DNA of 64,000 bases, taken from NCBI RefSeq assembly GCF_002943425.1, contig NZ_PTRA01000001.1, forward strand, positions 3,038,001-3,102,000, written 5' to 3'. Positions 50,047 through 59,600 of the stretch are shown here, in pieces; position 1 is the stretch's first letter; the number at the start of each line of letters is the position of its first letter. A model generated the notes under the pieces. The model was given only the letters and a program-made list of their open reading frames with translations. It had not been told where the DNA came from and ran no database searches. Position numbers and translations under genes: made by a program. Source of the stretch: Siphonobacter curvatus. GTDB taxonomy: Bacteria; Bacteroidota; Bacteroidia; Cytophagales; Spirosomataceae.

Positions 50047-51792
50047 TTATAAATTCTTCTGTTTCACCTGATCAATGATGTAGTCACTCGTTCGCATGGA
50101 CATCGCCAGGATCGTCCAGGTTACGTTTTTGTCGCCCTGGGTGACGAACGGAGCGGCGTCTACGACGAACAGGTTCTTCACGTCGTGGCCCTGCATAAAA
50201 GAGTTCAGAGCGGATTTCTTGGGATCACTGCCCATCCGAACCGTACCGATTTCGTGAATAATTTTGCCGGGAGCTTCCAGACCGTAGTTCTGTTCTTTTC
50301 CCGGTTTATTTCCTAACGCAATACCTCCCATTTCATGGATCATTTCTTCAAACGTATCCTGCATGTGCTTGGCCTGCTTCACTTCGTTTTCCGACCATTT
50401 GTAGTGGAAACGCAGCGTGGGAATCCCGTATTTATCAACGTTATTCGGATCGATTTCGCAGTAGTTACTTTCCAAGGGAATCGGTTCACCGCGACCGGCC
50501 ATACCCACGTACGCTCCGTAGAAACGGCGGGCATCTTCTTTCAAACGCGAGCCGTAACCACCCGAAGGCAATGACTTTCCATCGGTATAGGCGTACTTGC
50601 CGTTCATGCCGTGAATCCCCATACCGTAGCCGTACATGGGCATACCCATACCACCACCGTACTCGATGTGGTAGCCGCGAGGGAAGTCCAGCTTTTTATT
50701 ATCCAGCCACCAGGGGGTGTATACGTGCATACCGCCTACGCCGTCTTCGTTGTACCGTTTCCGGTTCATCAGGGCCGGAATGAAGGCCGAACGGCTGGCT
50801 CCCGTCGAGTCATTCAGGTATTTACCGATGACCCCGCTAGAGTTAGCGAGTCCATTCGGGAAACGGGCCGATTTGGAGTTCAGCAACAGACGGGCTGATT
50901 CACAGGAACTAGCCGCCAGTACTACAATCTTTCCGCGTACCGTCCGCTCCTGTAAGGTAGCGGTATCCACGTACGAAACACCCGTACACAATCCGGTTTT
51001 CTGATCGGTTAGTACTTCGCGAACCATCGCTCCGTTGATCAGTCGCGTATTCCCCGTTTTGACCGCCGGTTTGCAAAGGCAGGACGAAGAAGAAAAGTCA
51101 GCGTATACCTGACAAGCCCGGCCGCACTGCGAGCAGTAGAAACACTGACCGCGTTCGTCGTTAATTTTTTTTGTCAGAATCGATAGACGCGACGGAATAA
51201 CTGGGATCCCCAGATTTTTACCCGCCTTCTTGAGCATCAATTCGTGCAAACGCGGTTTGGGAGCCGGTAAGAAATGACCGTCGGGTTCGTTACGAAGCCC
51301 TTCTTTCGAACCGAAAATACCGATGAGTTTATCGACTTTATCGTAATACGGAGCGACATCGTCATACGTAATCGGCCAGTCATCCCCGATGCCCGTGAGC
51401 GTTCCACGACGAAAATCGTCGGGACCGAAACGCAGGGAAATACGGCCCCAGTGATTGGTACGGCCGCCGAGCATCCGGCTACGGAACCAGTGAAATTCGG
51501 TACCTGGTGCCGCTGAATACGGTTCGCCTTCCAATTGCCAGCCTCCCCAGGCGGCGTCGAAATCGCCGAAGGGACGTGTGGTACTGGCTCCACGGCGAGG
51601 GGATTCCCAGGGGAATTTCAATTGCGTAATGTACTTGGGATCAGCAGGATCGTAGTAACCTCCTGCTTCCAGTAAACAGACTTTGGCTCCGGCTTTCGAT
51701 AACTGATAAGCCGCCATGCCGCCACCCGCACCCGAGCCAACGATGATAACATCGAATACTTCGGGCGTTTCCTGGATGTGGAAATTGCTCAT
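50047..51792 (-). CDS. GMC-family oxidoreductase with ferredoxin-like Cys motif
   Basis: 581 residues, no signal peptide of its own. FAD motif VIIVGSGAGGGMAAYQLSKAGAKVCLLEAGG near residues 15-45; C-terminal GMC region with HEIGTVRMG and NLFVVDAAPFVTQGDKNVTWTILAMS. Cysteines C217, C220, C223 and C227 form CX2CX2CX3C, a pattern fit for an iron-sulfur cluster; related gluconate and FAD-glucose dehydrogenases have a 3Fe-4S centre in the large subunit. It oxidises a sugar or alcohol and passes electrons on, probably exported with the Tat-type small subunit. The substrate is unknown. Confidence 0.9.
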   Translation of the reverse strand: MSNFHIQETPEVFDVIIVGSGAGGGMAAYQLSKAGAKVCLLEAGGYYDPADPKYITQLKFPWESPRRGASTTRPFGDFDAAWGGWQLEGEPYSAAPGTEFHWFRSRMLGGRTNHWGRISLRFGPDDFRRGTLTGIGDDWPITYDDVAPYYDKVDKLIGIFGSKEGLRNEPDGHFLPAPKPRLHELMLKKAGKNLGIPVIPSRLSILTKKINDERGQCFYCSQCGRACQVYADFSSSSCLCKPAVKTGNTRLINGAMVREVLTDQKTGLCTGVSYVDTATLQERTVRGKIVVLAASSCESARLLLNSKSARFPNGLANSSGVIGKYLNDSTGASRSAFIPALMNRKRYNEDGVGGMHVYTPWWLDNKKLDFPRGYHIEYGGGMGMPMYGYGMGIHGMNGKYAYTDGKSLPSGGYGSRLKEDARRFYGAYVGMAGRGEPIPLESNYCEIDPNNVDKYGIPTLRFHYKWSENEVKQAKHMQDTFEEMIHEMGGIALGNKPGKEQNYGLEAPGKIIHEIGTVRMGSDPKKSALNSFMQGHDVKNLFVVDAAPFVTQGDKNVTWTILAMSMRTSDYIIDQVKQKNL

Positions 51793-51879
51793 AAGCAGTG
51801 CGTGAAGAAATAGGTATAGACTCGTTGTTGGTACTGAAACTTAAAGGTAAAGATTTGTACGCTTACTTCTAGAGAAGTT

Positions 51880-51957
51880 AGGCTTTGAAGCAAGTAGAAT
51901 TTTTCCAAGAAGGTATAGAATTCTTCACCGGAATAAAAAAGCTTACTTCAAAGCCTC
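51880..51957. repeat. Inverted repeat upstream of GMC gene
   Basis: AGGCTTTGAAGCAAG (51880-51894) and CTTACTTCAAAGCCT (51943-51957) are inverse copies with one mismatch, 48 bases apart. It lies between the GMC start (51792) and the DUF3050 stop (52015): a terminator of DUF3050 or an operator. The remainder of 51793-52014 has no gene. Confidence 0.45.
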
Positions 51958-52014
51958 AGCTTTCTTTGGACGTATTGCCTTAGAAACGCTGCAATTACTT
52001 AAAAATTTTACGAA

Positions 52015-52791
52015 TTAGTTCTGATCGACGGGTTCTAAACGACTCGTGATGGAATTCCATAGATCAATCCGCTGACGAATCGATTCCTCCGCCGTGGCAA
52101 TGGCTTCCTGCCATTTGGTCTCGTCGTTACCACAGAGTTCTTGCACCATGGCTTCCGCCAGATGACCATGATGCCCCCCGTCTACTTCAATGTGTCGTTC
52201 GAGGTAGTACCGGAAGGTGTCGAGCTGACCCGGAAAGCGTTCGTTGAGATTACGTACTAATTCGATGAACAGATCCGGAATCAGGTCTTCGCGTCCGTAG
52301 GTAAATGCGGCGGCGATTTCGTGGGGACGATTGCGATCAATAACGGAAAACGTAAAAGCTACGAATTGCCGGGCTCCTTCGGGAATGCTGGCATTTTCCA
52401 AAGCTTCAGTTACGGATTTACCCTGCCGCAGGTCGGCTACGAAGGCTTCAATAACCGTGGTATCGGCCTGTAATTCCTGCATGGCCCGCAGGTATAATTC
52501 ATAGTGGCTCATGCGTACGCCGTGCTGGTCGACGTCACTTTCCTCACCCGTAACGATTTCATTAATCAGATACGCCGTGTTCCCTGAAGCCGTTGGTAAC
52601 CAGGGCACTTGCACGCAGGTTAATTGCCGTTGCAGGGCTTTGAGCAGCGACATAAAGTCCCAGACGGCAAAGGCGTGACTTTGGGTAAAGACCCGTAGAG
52701 CCTCAATGGAGTGAATACGGTGATAGACGGAGTGTTCAATTAACTGCTGACGTAAGGGGTCCAGTCGTTCGTTGAGCAGACTTTGGTACAT
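52015..52791 (-). CDS. DUF3050 protein, heme-oxygenase-like fold
   Basis: 258 residues, all-helical. It shows the DUF3050 pattern: SHAFAVWDFMSLLKALQRQLTCVQVPWLPT, EESDVDQHGVRMSHYELYLRAM, AFTYGREDLIPDLF and FRYYLERHIEVDGGHHGHLAEAM. The conserved histidines and glutamates (E/H in SHYELY, GRED, RHIEVDGGHH) are arranged as in heme-oxygenase-like di-metal oxidases. Enzymatic activity is not established for this family, so the role is open. Cytoplasmic. Confidence 0.85.
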   Translation of the reverse strand: MYQSLLNERLDPLRQQLIEHSVYHRIHSIEALRVFTQSHAFAVWDFMSLLKALQRQLTCVQVPWLPTASGNTAYLINEIVTGEESDVDQHGVRMSHYELYLRAMQELQADTTVIEAFVADLRQGKSVTEALENASIPEGARQFVAFTFSVIDRNRPHEIAAAFTYGREDLIPDLFIELVRNLNERFPGQLDTFRYYLERHIEVDGGHHGHLAEAMVQELCGNDETKWQEAIATAEESIRQRIDLWNSITSRLEPVDQN

Positions 52792-52840
52792 TGCTTTGGG
52801 GATTGATTTGCGGTGATGTAGTAAGGTTCGCTACATAAAG

Positions 52841-52872
52841 AAAGAGGCCGATGGCAAGCCACCGACCTCTTT
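52841..52872 (-). terminator. Terminator of the 52901 gene
   Basis: On the minus strand AAAGAGGTCGGTGGC pairs with GCCATCGGCCTCTTT (two G-T pairs) and ends in CTTTCTTT. It lies 28 bases past the stop at 52901. Confidence 0.75.
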
Positions 52873-52900
52873 TGCTTGATTATATGGAATAACCTTTCAA

Positions 52901-53464
52901 TTACTTCAACAGTTCTTTACGCGTCAAAATCGTCTCGAACATTTTGATGTCGTGCTCCGAATTGAAGACATTGAAAGGAAGGTAGAGATACTGATATTTT
53001 CCTAAAATGAACAGATACGCATCTTTCTCCTTCTGTACCGACTGAATCATATTCCAGGGCAACTGACCTCCTTCTTTCTTCTCGCGGTTTTTCCAGACAA
53101 AGATCTGACGGTTATCGAATTCATAAACGAATTTTTCAAACATCTGCTTATTCTGTTCCACCTGCGTAGTAGCCGTGAACTGCATAGCCCGGAACAAACC
53201 GAAACCTACTGCACCTAAGACGGCTACCAGATAAATCCACCAGTTGGCATACGCATTAGTGACGTTCAGAACTACGTTGATGATAATTACAGCCACGGGG
53301 ATCAGAAACCAGAACCATTCCTGCTTAACCCAGTCACGCAGGGCCAGGTTAATGTACTTTTTGGGTTCAAGGCCATATTTTTTCGTGCGAACGCCCTGGG
53401 GCATTCCCATCTGACCGCTGTTAATGTAGGGCTGTTGGTAGCGATTTACCGGAACTTTTGCCAT
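52901..53464 (-). CDS. YcxB-like two-helix membrane protein
   Basis: 187 residues. A hydrophilic N-terminus rich in Q/G/N (about 1-45) is followed by two adjacent membrane helices (FWFLIPVAVIIINVVLNVT; WWIYLVAVLGAVGFGLF). A C-terminal domain of about 85 residues has VYEFDNRQIFVWKNREKK, LPWNMIQSVQKEKDAYLFILGKYQYLYLP and a final helix, matching the arrangement of YcxB-family proteins. Function of the family is not known. Monocistronic. Confidence 0.72.
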   Translation of the reverse strand: MAKVPVNRYQQPYINSGQMGMPQGVRTKKYGLEPKKYINLALRDWVKQEWFWFLIPVAVIIINVVLNVTNAYANWWIYLVAVLGAVGFGLFRAMQFTATTQVEQNKQMFEKFVYEFDNRQIFVWKNREKKEGGQLPWNMIQSVQKEKDAYLFILGKYQYLYLPFNVFNSEHDIKMFETILTRKELLK

Positions 53465-53665
53465 TTCTTCAGTAGTGAAAAACTAAATAACGAAAATCGG
53501 GAAACTTGACGGGCTTGCTGACCGATTCTCATCGAAAGTACAAAAATACGAAAAGGCGGGTGTACTAAATGATGTCGGCTCCGAGAATATCTTATTGACG
53601 GTCAATTTTATGATTTTTCCGGCGTACTATGGTTTCTGTACGAAGCGGACCCCGTAAATTCGGCC

Positions 53666-54175
53666 ATGATTTCGACTGAAAAAACTTTGCTCCTGAATCC
53701 GGAACAACTCAAGCAGAAGTTACGCCGGATTGCTTTTGAGGTCTACGAAACCAATTTTGAAGAGCGGGAAATCGTTCTGGCGGGCATCGTAGGTCAGGGT
53801 GTCGTGATGGCAACCCTGCTGAAAGAACAACTGGAAGCCATTTCGCCGCTAAAGGTACAGCAGATTGCTATTCAGCTTCAAAAAACCGACCCCGCCTCCC
53901 ATGCCATTCAGCTAGACATTGACTCGGCCACGCTGGCGGGCAAATGCGTGATTGTCTGCGATGATGTCCTTTATACGGGCCGTACACTCGCCTACAGCCT
54001 GATGCCTTTTTTTCAGACGAAGCTCAAACGCTTACAGGTATCGGTGATGGTCGATCGAAACTACCGCCGCTACCCCGTATCCGCTGATTTCGTCGGCTAC
54101 GCTCTGATGACCACGCTGAATGATCACATTGAGGTGGTACTGGAAGGTCCCGAGGCGGGCGTGTACCTGCGGTAA
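53666..54175 (+). CDS. Phosphoribosyltransferase, PyrR-like
   Basis: 169 residues. The PRPP-binding motif VIVCDDVLYTGRTLAYSL is intact (the DDVLYTGRT type of PyrR/UPRT rather than hypoxanthine PRT). The opening LLNPEQLKQKLRRIAFEVYE and the ending DHIEVVLEGPEAGVYL match PyrR-like proteins of Bacteroidota. PyrR in Gram-positives regulates pyr mRNA and has uracil phosphoribosyltransferase activity; whether either holds here is not shown by sequence. purN follows 54 bases downstream. Start at 53666. Confidence 0.86.
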   Translation: MISTEKTLLLNPEQLKQKLRRIAFEVYETNFEEREIVLAGIVGQGVVMATLLKEQLEAISPLKVQQIAIQLQKTDPASHAIQLDIDSATLAGKCVIVCDDVLYTGRTLAYSLMPFFQTKLKRLQVSVMVDRNYRRYPVSADFVGYALMTTLNDHIEVVLEGPEAGVYLR

Positions 54176-54235
54176 GCTCCAACTGTTTTGACTTTTCGGG
54201 TACGTTGAAGGTACCTGTGTAACTACTTTTTGCTT

Positions 54236-54811
54236 TTGAAACGTTTAGCACTTTTTGCTTCGGGTTCGGGTACGAATGTCGAGAATATCGTCCGCTACTT
54301 CGACGGTCACGCCGAGATTTCGGTCGAACTGATTCTTTGTAATAACCCTTCGGCGGGCGTCATCGAACGAGCGAATCGCCTGGGCATTCCCATTCGTTTG
54401 TTCGATCGGCAGCAATTTCGCTCCGGTGAAGTACGGAGCTGGCTCGAAGAAGCCCGCATCGACTGGGTCATTCTGGCTGGATTTCTCTGGCTGGTACCCA
54501 AAGAACTGGTCGAAGCTTTCCCCAATCGAATTCTTAATATCCATCCGGCCTTACTGCCTTCGTATGGCGGCAAGGGTATGTACGGCGACCGCGTACACGA
54601 AGCGGTCGTTGCCGCGAATGAAACGCAATCGGGTATTACGATTCACCTCGTCAACGAACATTACGACGAGGGAAATACTGTTTTCCAGGCTTCTTTTCCC
54701 GTAGAGCCGGGTGATACTGCTGCTGAGGTAGCCCGAAAATGCCACGAGCTGGAATACAAACATTACCCTCCGGTCATTGAAGAGGCCGTTCTGAAGGGAA
54801 TTCCTTCCTAA
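54236..54811 (+). CDS. purN: Phosphoribosylglycinamide formyltransferase
   Basis: 191 residues from a TTG at 54236 (MKRLALFASGSGTNVENIVR). No ATG exists between the in-frame stop at 54206 and the conserved GSGTN motif, so a TTG start (54236, or 54230) is required. Family parts: FASGSGTN nucleotide site, catalytic NIHPALLPSYGG with Asn and His, and the formyl-folate site VHLVNEHYDEG-like HLVNEHYDEGNTVFQ. It formylates GAR in purine synthesis with 10-formyl-THF. Standard length. Ends before a bidirectional terminator. Confidence 0.93.
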   Translation: MKRLALFASGSGTNVENIVRYFDGHAEISVELILCNNPSAGVIERANRLGIPIRLFDRQQFRSGEVRSWLEEARIDWVILAGFLWLVPKELVEAFPNRILNIHPALLPSYGGKGMYGDRVHEAVVAANETQSGITIHLVNEHYDEGNTVFQASFPVEPGDTAAEVARKCHELEYKHYPPVIEEAVLKGIPS

Positions 54812-54823
54812 ACCCTTTCTATT

Positions 54824-54868
54824 ACCAAAGAAAACCTCCGCTGCTGAGCAACGGAGGTTTTCTTTGGT
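54824..54868. terminator. Bidirectional terminator between purN and DUF4136 gene
   Basis: Perfect 17-bp arms ACCAAAGAAAACCTCCG (54824-54840) and CGGAGGTTTTCTTTGGT (54852-54868), loop CTGCTGAGCAA. It lies between two convergent genes. Confidence 0.87.
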
Positions 54869-54881
54869 CTTTCCGGTCCTA

Positions 54882-55424
54882 CTAGTACGAAGAACGCTCG
54901 CGGTTTTGAGCCTGATACGTCAGTGAGAACGTATTGTAGCCGAGCAGTACATTTCGGGTAGCGGTGCGAATGGCTTTTCGATCGAAGAAGCCTTCGGGTG
55001 ATACGCGGGCTGCGTAGCCTTGCCACACCGTTTTGTTCATGAATGTATCCTGAAACTGAATGAGCAAGGTACCCTTCCGTAAAAACGTTTTATCTACTAC
55101 ATAATCCACGTCTGGATAGCGATAGCTTTTTACGTAAGTGTTCAGTTTGATTTTATCGGGGTGCAGGGAATAAAAGACCAGTACGTCCGGTTGTTCGGTG
55201 GTATACTGAAAACCTCTCAATTGCATTTGCCGGTTGATTTCGGCCGTAATAATGTCGTGTTGAAGGGTTGTATCCTGAGCAGTGATGGGATCGAAAGCGA
55301 TACAATAGGTATTGTACAAATGCGTGTAATTGGGGGCGTATCCCGAGTGGATAACCAGACTTTTCGGATTACAGGCTGAGCATAGCACGCCCATAACAGC
55401 AAAAACAAATAAAAACTGTTTCAT
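54882..55424 (-). CDS. DUF4136 family lipoprotein
   Basis: 180 residues from the ATG at 55424 (MKQFLFVFAVMGVLCSACNP): lipobox LCSAC with Cys near 18. Upstream in-frame codons add 30 residues without signal-peptide character. The body NTYCIAFDPITAQDTTLQHDIITAEINRQMQLRGFQYTTEQPDVLVFYSLH and LLIQFQDTFMNKTVWQGYAARV match DUF4136 lipoproteins of Bacteroidota (function unknown, envelope). Confidence 0.85.
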   Translation of the reverse strand: MKQFLFVFAVMGVLCSACNPKSLVIHSGYAPNYTHLYNTYCIAFDPITAQDTTLQHDIITAEINRQMQLRGFQYTTEQPDVLVFYSLHPDKIKLNTYVKSYRYPDVDYVVDKTFLRKGTLLIQFQDTFMNKTVWQGYAARVSPEGFFDRKAIRTATRNVLLGYNTFSLTYQAQNRERSSY

Positions 55425-55779
55425 AAAAGTTAATGGCCGTGAAGCCGTATTTAAATGGAAATTTGGTTTTCTGAAGAATTGGGCATGTAAGCGGCAGAAA
55501 ATTCTAAAAAACAATGCCAGATTTTGACTTACTAGACCCGAAGTACTGCTTTCGTAACCAGCGAGTTAAGCTAGTATAAGCATAGGTTGCTTGAAAGTAT
55601 TAAGCTCCGCATAATTTAACAAATATCAAAATATTTGAAGCCTCTTTTTTGATGAACAAAACATCCTTTTGCCGGAAACACTTCTAGGGATCGTTTTGCC
55701 CAACCTGTAGGCTTTTAAGAACTTTTAACTTCCCCACTTCCCCGTTTGGTTTTACCTTAACAATTTAAAATCAACCGCT
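55425..55779. other. Divergent intergenic region of two lipoprotein genes
   Basis: 355 bases between the DUF4136 gene and the 55780 gene. AT-rich; a small hairpin CAAATAT-CAAA-ATATTTG lies at 55620-55637. No promoter match was convincing and no gene is seen. Confidence 0.45.
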
Positions 55780-56613
55780 ATGAAAACTTTACGCTTATCG
55801 CTATTTCTACTCGTCTTAGGGCTCGCTTCTTGTACGCCCAAAGTTCAGGTGGTTACCCTACACAGCCCGACCGTTACCTTGCAAGACAAGGCTTTCGTTT
55901 ACGAAACCGATTCGCTCCGCATTCAATTTAACTTCCAGGGAGAGAATGGTGTAGTTCGAATGAACATTTACAATAAACTGGACGTCCCGCTATATATCGA
56001 CTGGAAGCGTTCAGCGTTTATCAAAGGGGCGGAAAAATTTAATTATTGGGTCGATGAAGCTTACTTACAGGGAGAATATTCTAGATATGGTTTTGCAACT
56101 CCGTCCCGAGAGCCTACCAACCGTTTGCGTCCCGACTGGTATCGCTACGACCAGCACGTTTTTCGTTCCGGTTCAATTCAGGGAATTATTTATAAGGACG
56201 AACCAGTGGCCTTCATTCTTCCTAAGATGTCGATGGACTACGCTCGCTTTATGGTAGCACCGGGCAAGGCCTGGCTGCTTCCTCCTTCCAAAGGAACCGT
56301 AGAGCAAGTGGATGTATTGGTTTCAGAATCTAATTATAAAAAGAAGAAAGACCTGATTCGTTATGAGTTTTCCGAAGCAAATAGCCCACTGAAATTCCGT
56401 AATTATCTGACGCTGTCCACGGACACCCAATTCCGTACTGAATTTCAAATTGATACTCCGTTCTACGCTTCCAAAGTCGAAAATGTAGATGGACGCTACT
56501 TATTCGGTTCAACGTATACGGCTTCCGATCTTAACACGCCTACGGCGATTAGTCATTTACCTGGTTCGTACCAGGAGCAGAATAAGTTTCTGCTCCTGAT
56601 CCCGGTTAACTAG
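55780..56613 (+). CDS. Hypothetical lipoprotein, 277 aa
   Basis: The N-terminus MKTLRLSLFLLVLGLASCTP is a lipoprotein signal (Cys18). The rest is beta-rich and polar with many aromatic residues (VVRMNIYNKLDVPLYIDWKRSAFI, KFNYWVDEAYLQGEYSRYGF, AFILPKMSMDYARFMVAPGKAW). I do not recognise a family with certainty. Its TAG stop overlaps the stop of the convergent VCBS gene in a shared CTAG. Likely envelope-located. Confidence 0.75.
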   Translation: MKTLRLSLFLLVLGLASCTPKVQVVTLHSPTVTLQDKAFVYETDSLRIQFNFQGENGVVRMNIYNKLDVPLYIDWKRSAFIKGAEKFNYWVDEAYLQGEYSRYGFATPSREPTNRLRPDWYRYDQHVFRSGSIQGIIYKDEPVAFILPKMSMDYARFMVAPGKAWLLPPSKGTVEQVDVLVSESNYKKKKDLIRYEFSEANSPLKFRNYLTLSTDTQFRTEFQIDTPFYASKVENVDGRYLFGSTYTASDLNTPTAISHLPGSYQEQNKFLLLIPVN

Positions 56614-59600
56614 CGAGGCTTTTGCTGCGTACGCACCAATTGAGCGGCCGCTCCGTTTTTGGCAAAAATCAGTCCGGTTCCTTGCGGCATTTTTAGCTCG
56701 GCCGAACGTCGTACCTGACCTTCGACGATCAAACCCGTTTGAGCGGAAGGTACGACGTTAAATTTTTGTTGTCCCGTGCCTTTTAGCACGACTCCCCGGT
56801 TGGCGTCGTAACGACCCAGTTCGGGCAGGCACTCAAAGAAATTACCCGTCAGGATCAAATCCAACTTTCCATCCTGATCGTAATCTACACTGCTGATTCC
56901 GTAAATGGGTGAAAATTGAACGTCCTGGGGTAAGGCTTCAAAGCGGAAATTCCCCTTTCCGTCGTTCCAGAATACGCCCGTCCGGTCTTCCACCGCCGAA
57001 CGCTTGAGCATACCTTCGCGGGAACTTTCATCAAACAGGTCTTCGACCGTTTTTTCGGCGTAATCCGTAAACTTCAGGAATTTCTTTTTGATGGAAGGTA
57101 CTGCTTTCTGTAAATCCTGCTTGAGTACCATCGGATAGCTTTTGCCGGTTTCGGTCCAACAATTGATGATTTGTTCCATGGTACCGTTGCGGTCAAAATC
57201 GTTGACGTACAGCTCCGCCGGGTGTTCTGCCGAAGCATGATAGCGGTTATTGCTCCCCAGATTACCCGCCACCAGATCTAGATCACCATCCCCGTCGAGA
57301 TCCCGCACGTACAGGCGATTCCACCAACCCGTCAGTTCCGAAAGTTGAGGCGATCTTGCCAGACGTTGGCCTTTCTCATTCAGGAAAATCGTAACGGGTC
57401 CCCAGTCTTCACTGATAATGAGATCGGGCCAGGAATCGCGGTTGACGTCCGCCCAGACCGCGTCGGTTACCATTCCCATTTTTGAGAATTCGGGGATATA
57501 TCGTTTAGTCATTACCTTGAACTCACCTCGACCATTATTGACGAGCAACTGACTCTGTGGCGATAGGCCGTACTGTCCGGATACCATGCGACTACCCACA
57601 AATAAATCCTGGTCGCCATCGTGATCGAAGTCAGCCGCCGTGACACTTGAGCCATTCAGATACAGCAAGGGCAGGCGACGGTCACGAGTAAACGTCCCCT
57701 TTCCATCGTTTAGGTACAAACGATCTTCGAGTTCAGCGGAGCCGTCGATAAATTCATTCCCGCCGCTCACCACGTACAAGTCCTGGTCGCCATCCTGATC
57801 CGCGTCGAAGAAGGTGGCCGCTACATCCTCGTACAGGCGTTCGGTATCCAGCATGATCAGCTCCTGACCTTTGAACGTACCATTGGCCTGCTGTACAAAT
57901 AATTTTTTAGCCGAACCGGAAGCTCCGCCGAGGTACACATCATCCAGACCATCGCCGTTGACATCGCCCACGGCCAGCGGCGGCCCCTGCGTGGAGTACA
58001 TCTGCTTGAGCAGCGGATCACGGTTATAGTCCACAAACGCATTTTCTACGTGGGTATAGTCCAAGCGAGCGGGAGCCGTTGCATCGGTGAAGTAAGATGC
58101 TGGGGTTGCCCCCATTCGAGGTACCCCGGCTTTCGATTGACGATAATCCAGAACGAGTTCCGTATCCGCTTTTACACTCGGGATGGCCTGTTGCTGACCA
58201 TCCGGCCAGACAATCGTTACGGAATCAATCTTGGTTTCAGTTCCCAGTCCAAAAACCAGCGTCAAATCCACGGAAGACTGAAAACCCCGGTTCGGCATTT
58301 GTTGTAGTAAAATGGTACGATTAGGTTGATGCACCCGAACTTTCGCTCCGATTCCATTCCGGTTCTGGTCCGTTCCTTTCAGCTTTACGCGTAAAAAATG
58401 CTGGTGATTCCGGTCACTGGCGTGATTGCGGTATACCGACAAGGGTTGATTGACATTACTGACAATCAGATCCAGATCGCCGTCATTATCCAGATCGCCG
58501 TAAGCCGATCCGTTCGAAAAGTTGGGCTCAGCCAATCCCCACGCCTGAGCCTGATTACTGAACTTTAGATTTCCTTCGTTGCGGAAGGCATAATTGGGAA
58601 TCGGTTCCGAGGGCATCTTGGGTAAAAATTCCGCGAAATTGAAGCCCTGGGTCACCACTTGCTGCATGGTATGATCGTCGGAAAAAAAGGAGATAAAATC
58701 CTGATCCGAGATGGTTTTATACAGACCGTTCGCCACGAAAATATCCTTCTGCCCATCGTTGTCCATGTCGAACAGCAAAGCTCCCCAGCTCCAGTCGGTG
58801 GCGGCTACTCCCGCGTACTGCCCCACATCACTGAACGATAGTTTTCCCTTCGCGTCCAGACCGTTGTTCAGGTGCAGCATATTTCGCATGTACTGGTAAT
58901 GGTAGTCCTGACTGAGCTTGAACTGTTCCAGCTCGTAGCTTTCAAACAACGTGGTGGTTTTCAGTCGGCGGTCGGTACCGGGCAACATCTCCGTTACGAA
59001 AATATCCAGTCGTCCGTCGTTGTTCACGTCGGCGACATCCGCTCCCATCGAAGACAGACTGATATGCGGAAAGGTTTCTTTGAGTGATTCGCGGAAGGTC
59101 CCATCCTGATTGTTCAGGTACAGATAATCGTGCTCGTAGAAATCATTAGAAACGTAGATGTCCGGCCAGTCGTCGTCGTTCACGTCCCCTACCGTAATGC
59201 CTAATCCAAAACCAATGACACTTCCATAAATGCCCGCTTTCTCCGAAATATCCACGAACTGCGTCGTTACCGGAGCCGCATCTTTGTGAATGATTCGGTT
59301 TTCAAAGAACTTGTGACCGCCGTCGTAATCCCGTTGGTTTCGCAGGTTTTTATAGCCCAATCGCCCGACCGGCATGAAGCTGTTGTTAAGCAGAAACATG
59401 TCCAGATCACCATCGCGGTCGTAGTCAAAAAAGGCAGCGTGCGTCGATACGCCGCGGTCGTCCAGCCCAAATTCTTTGGCTTTTTCGGTAAAGGTCAGGT
59501 TACCGTTGTTGATAAACAATTCGTTGGCCCGGTCGTCATTGGGACGATTCCCTGCGTTACAGATGTACAAATCCAGAAGACCATCGCCGTTTACATCCGC

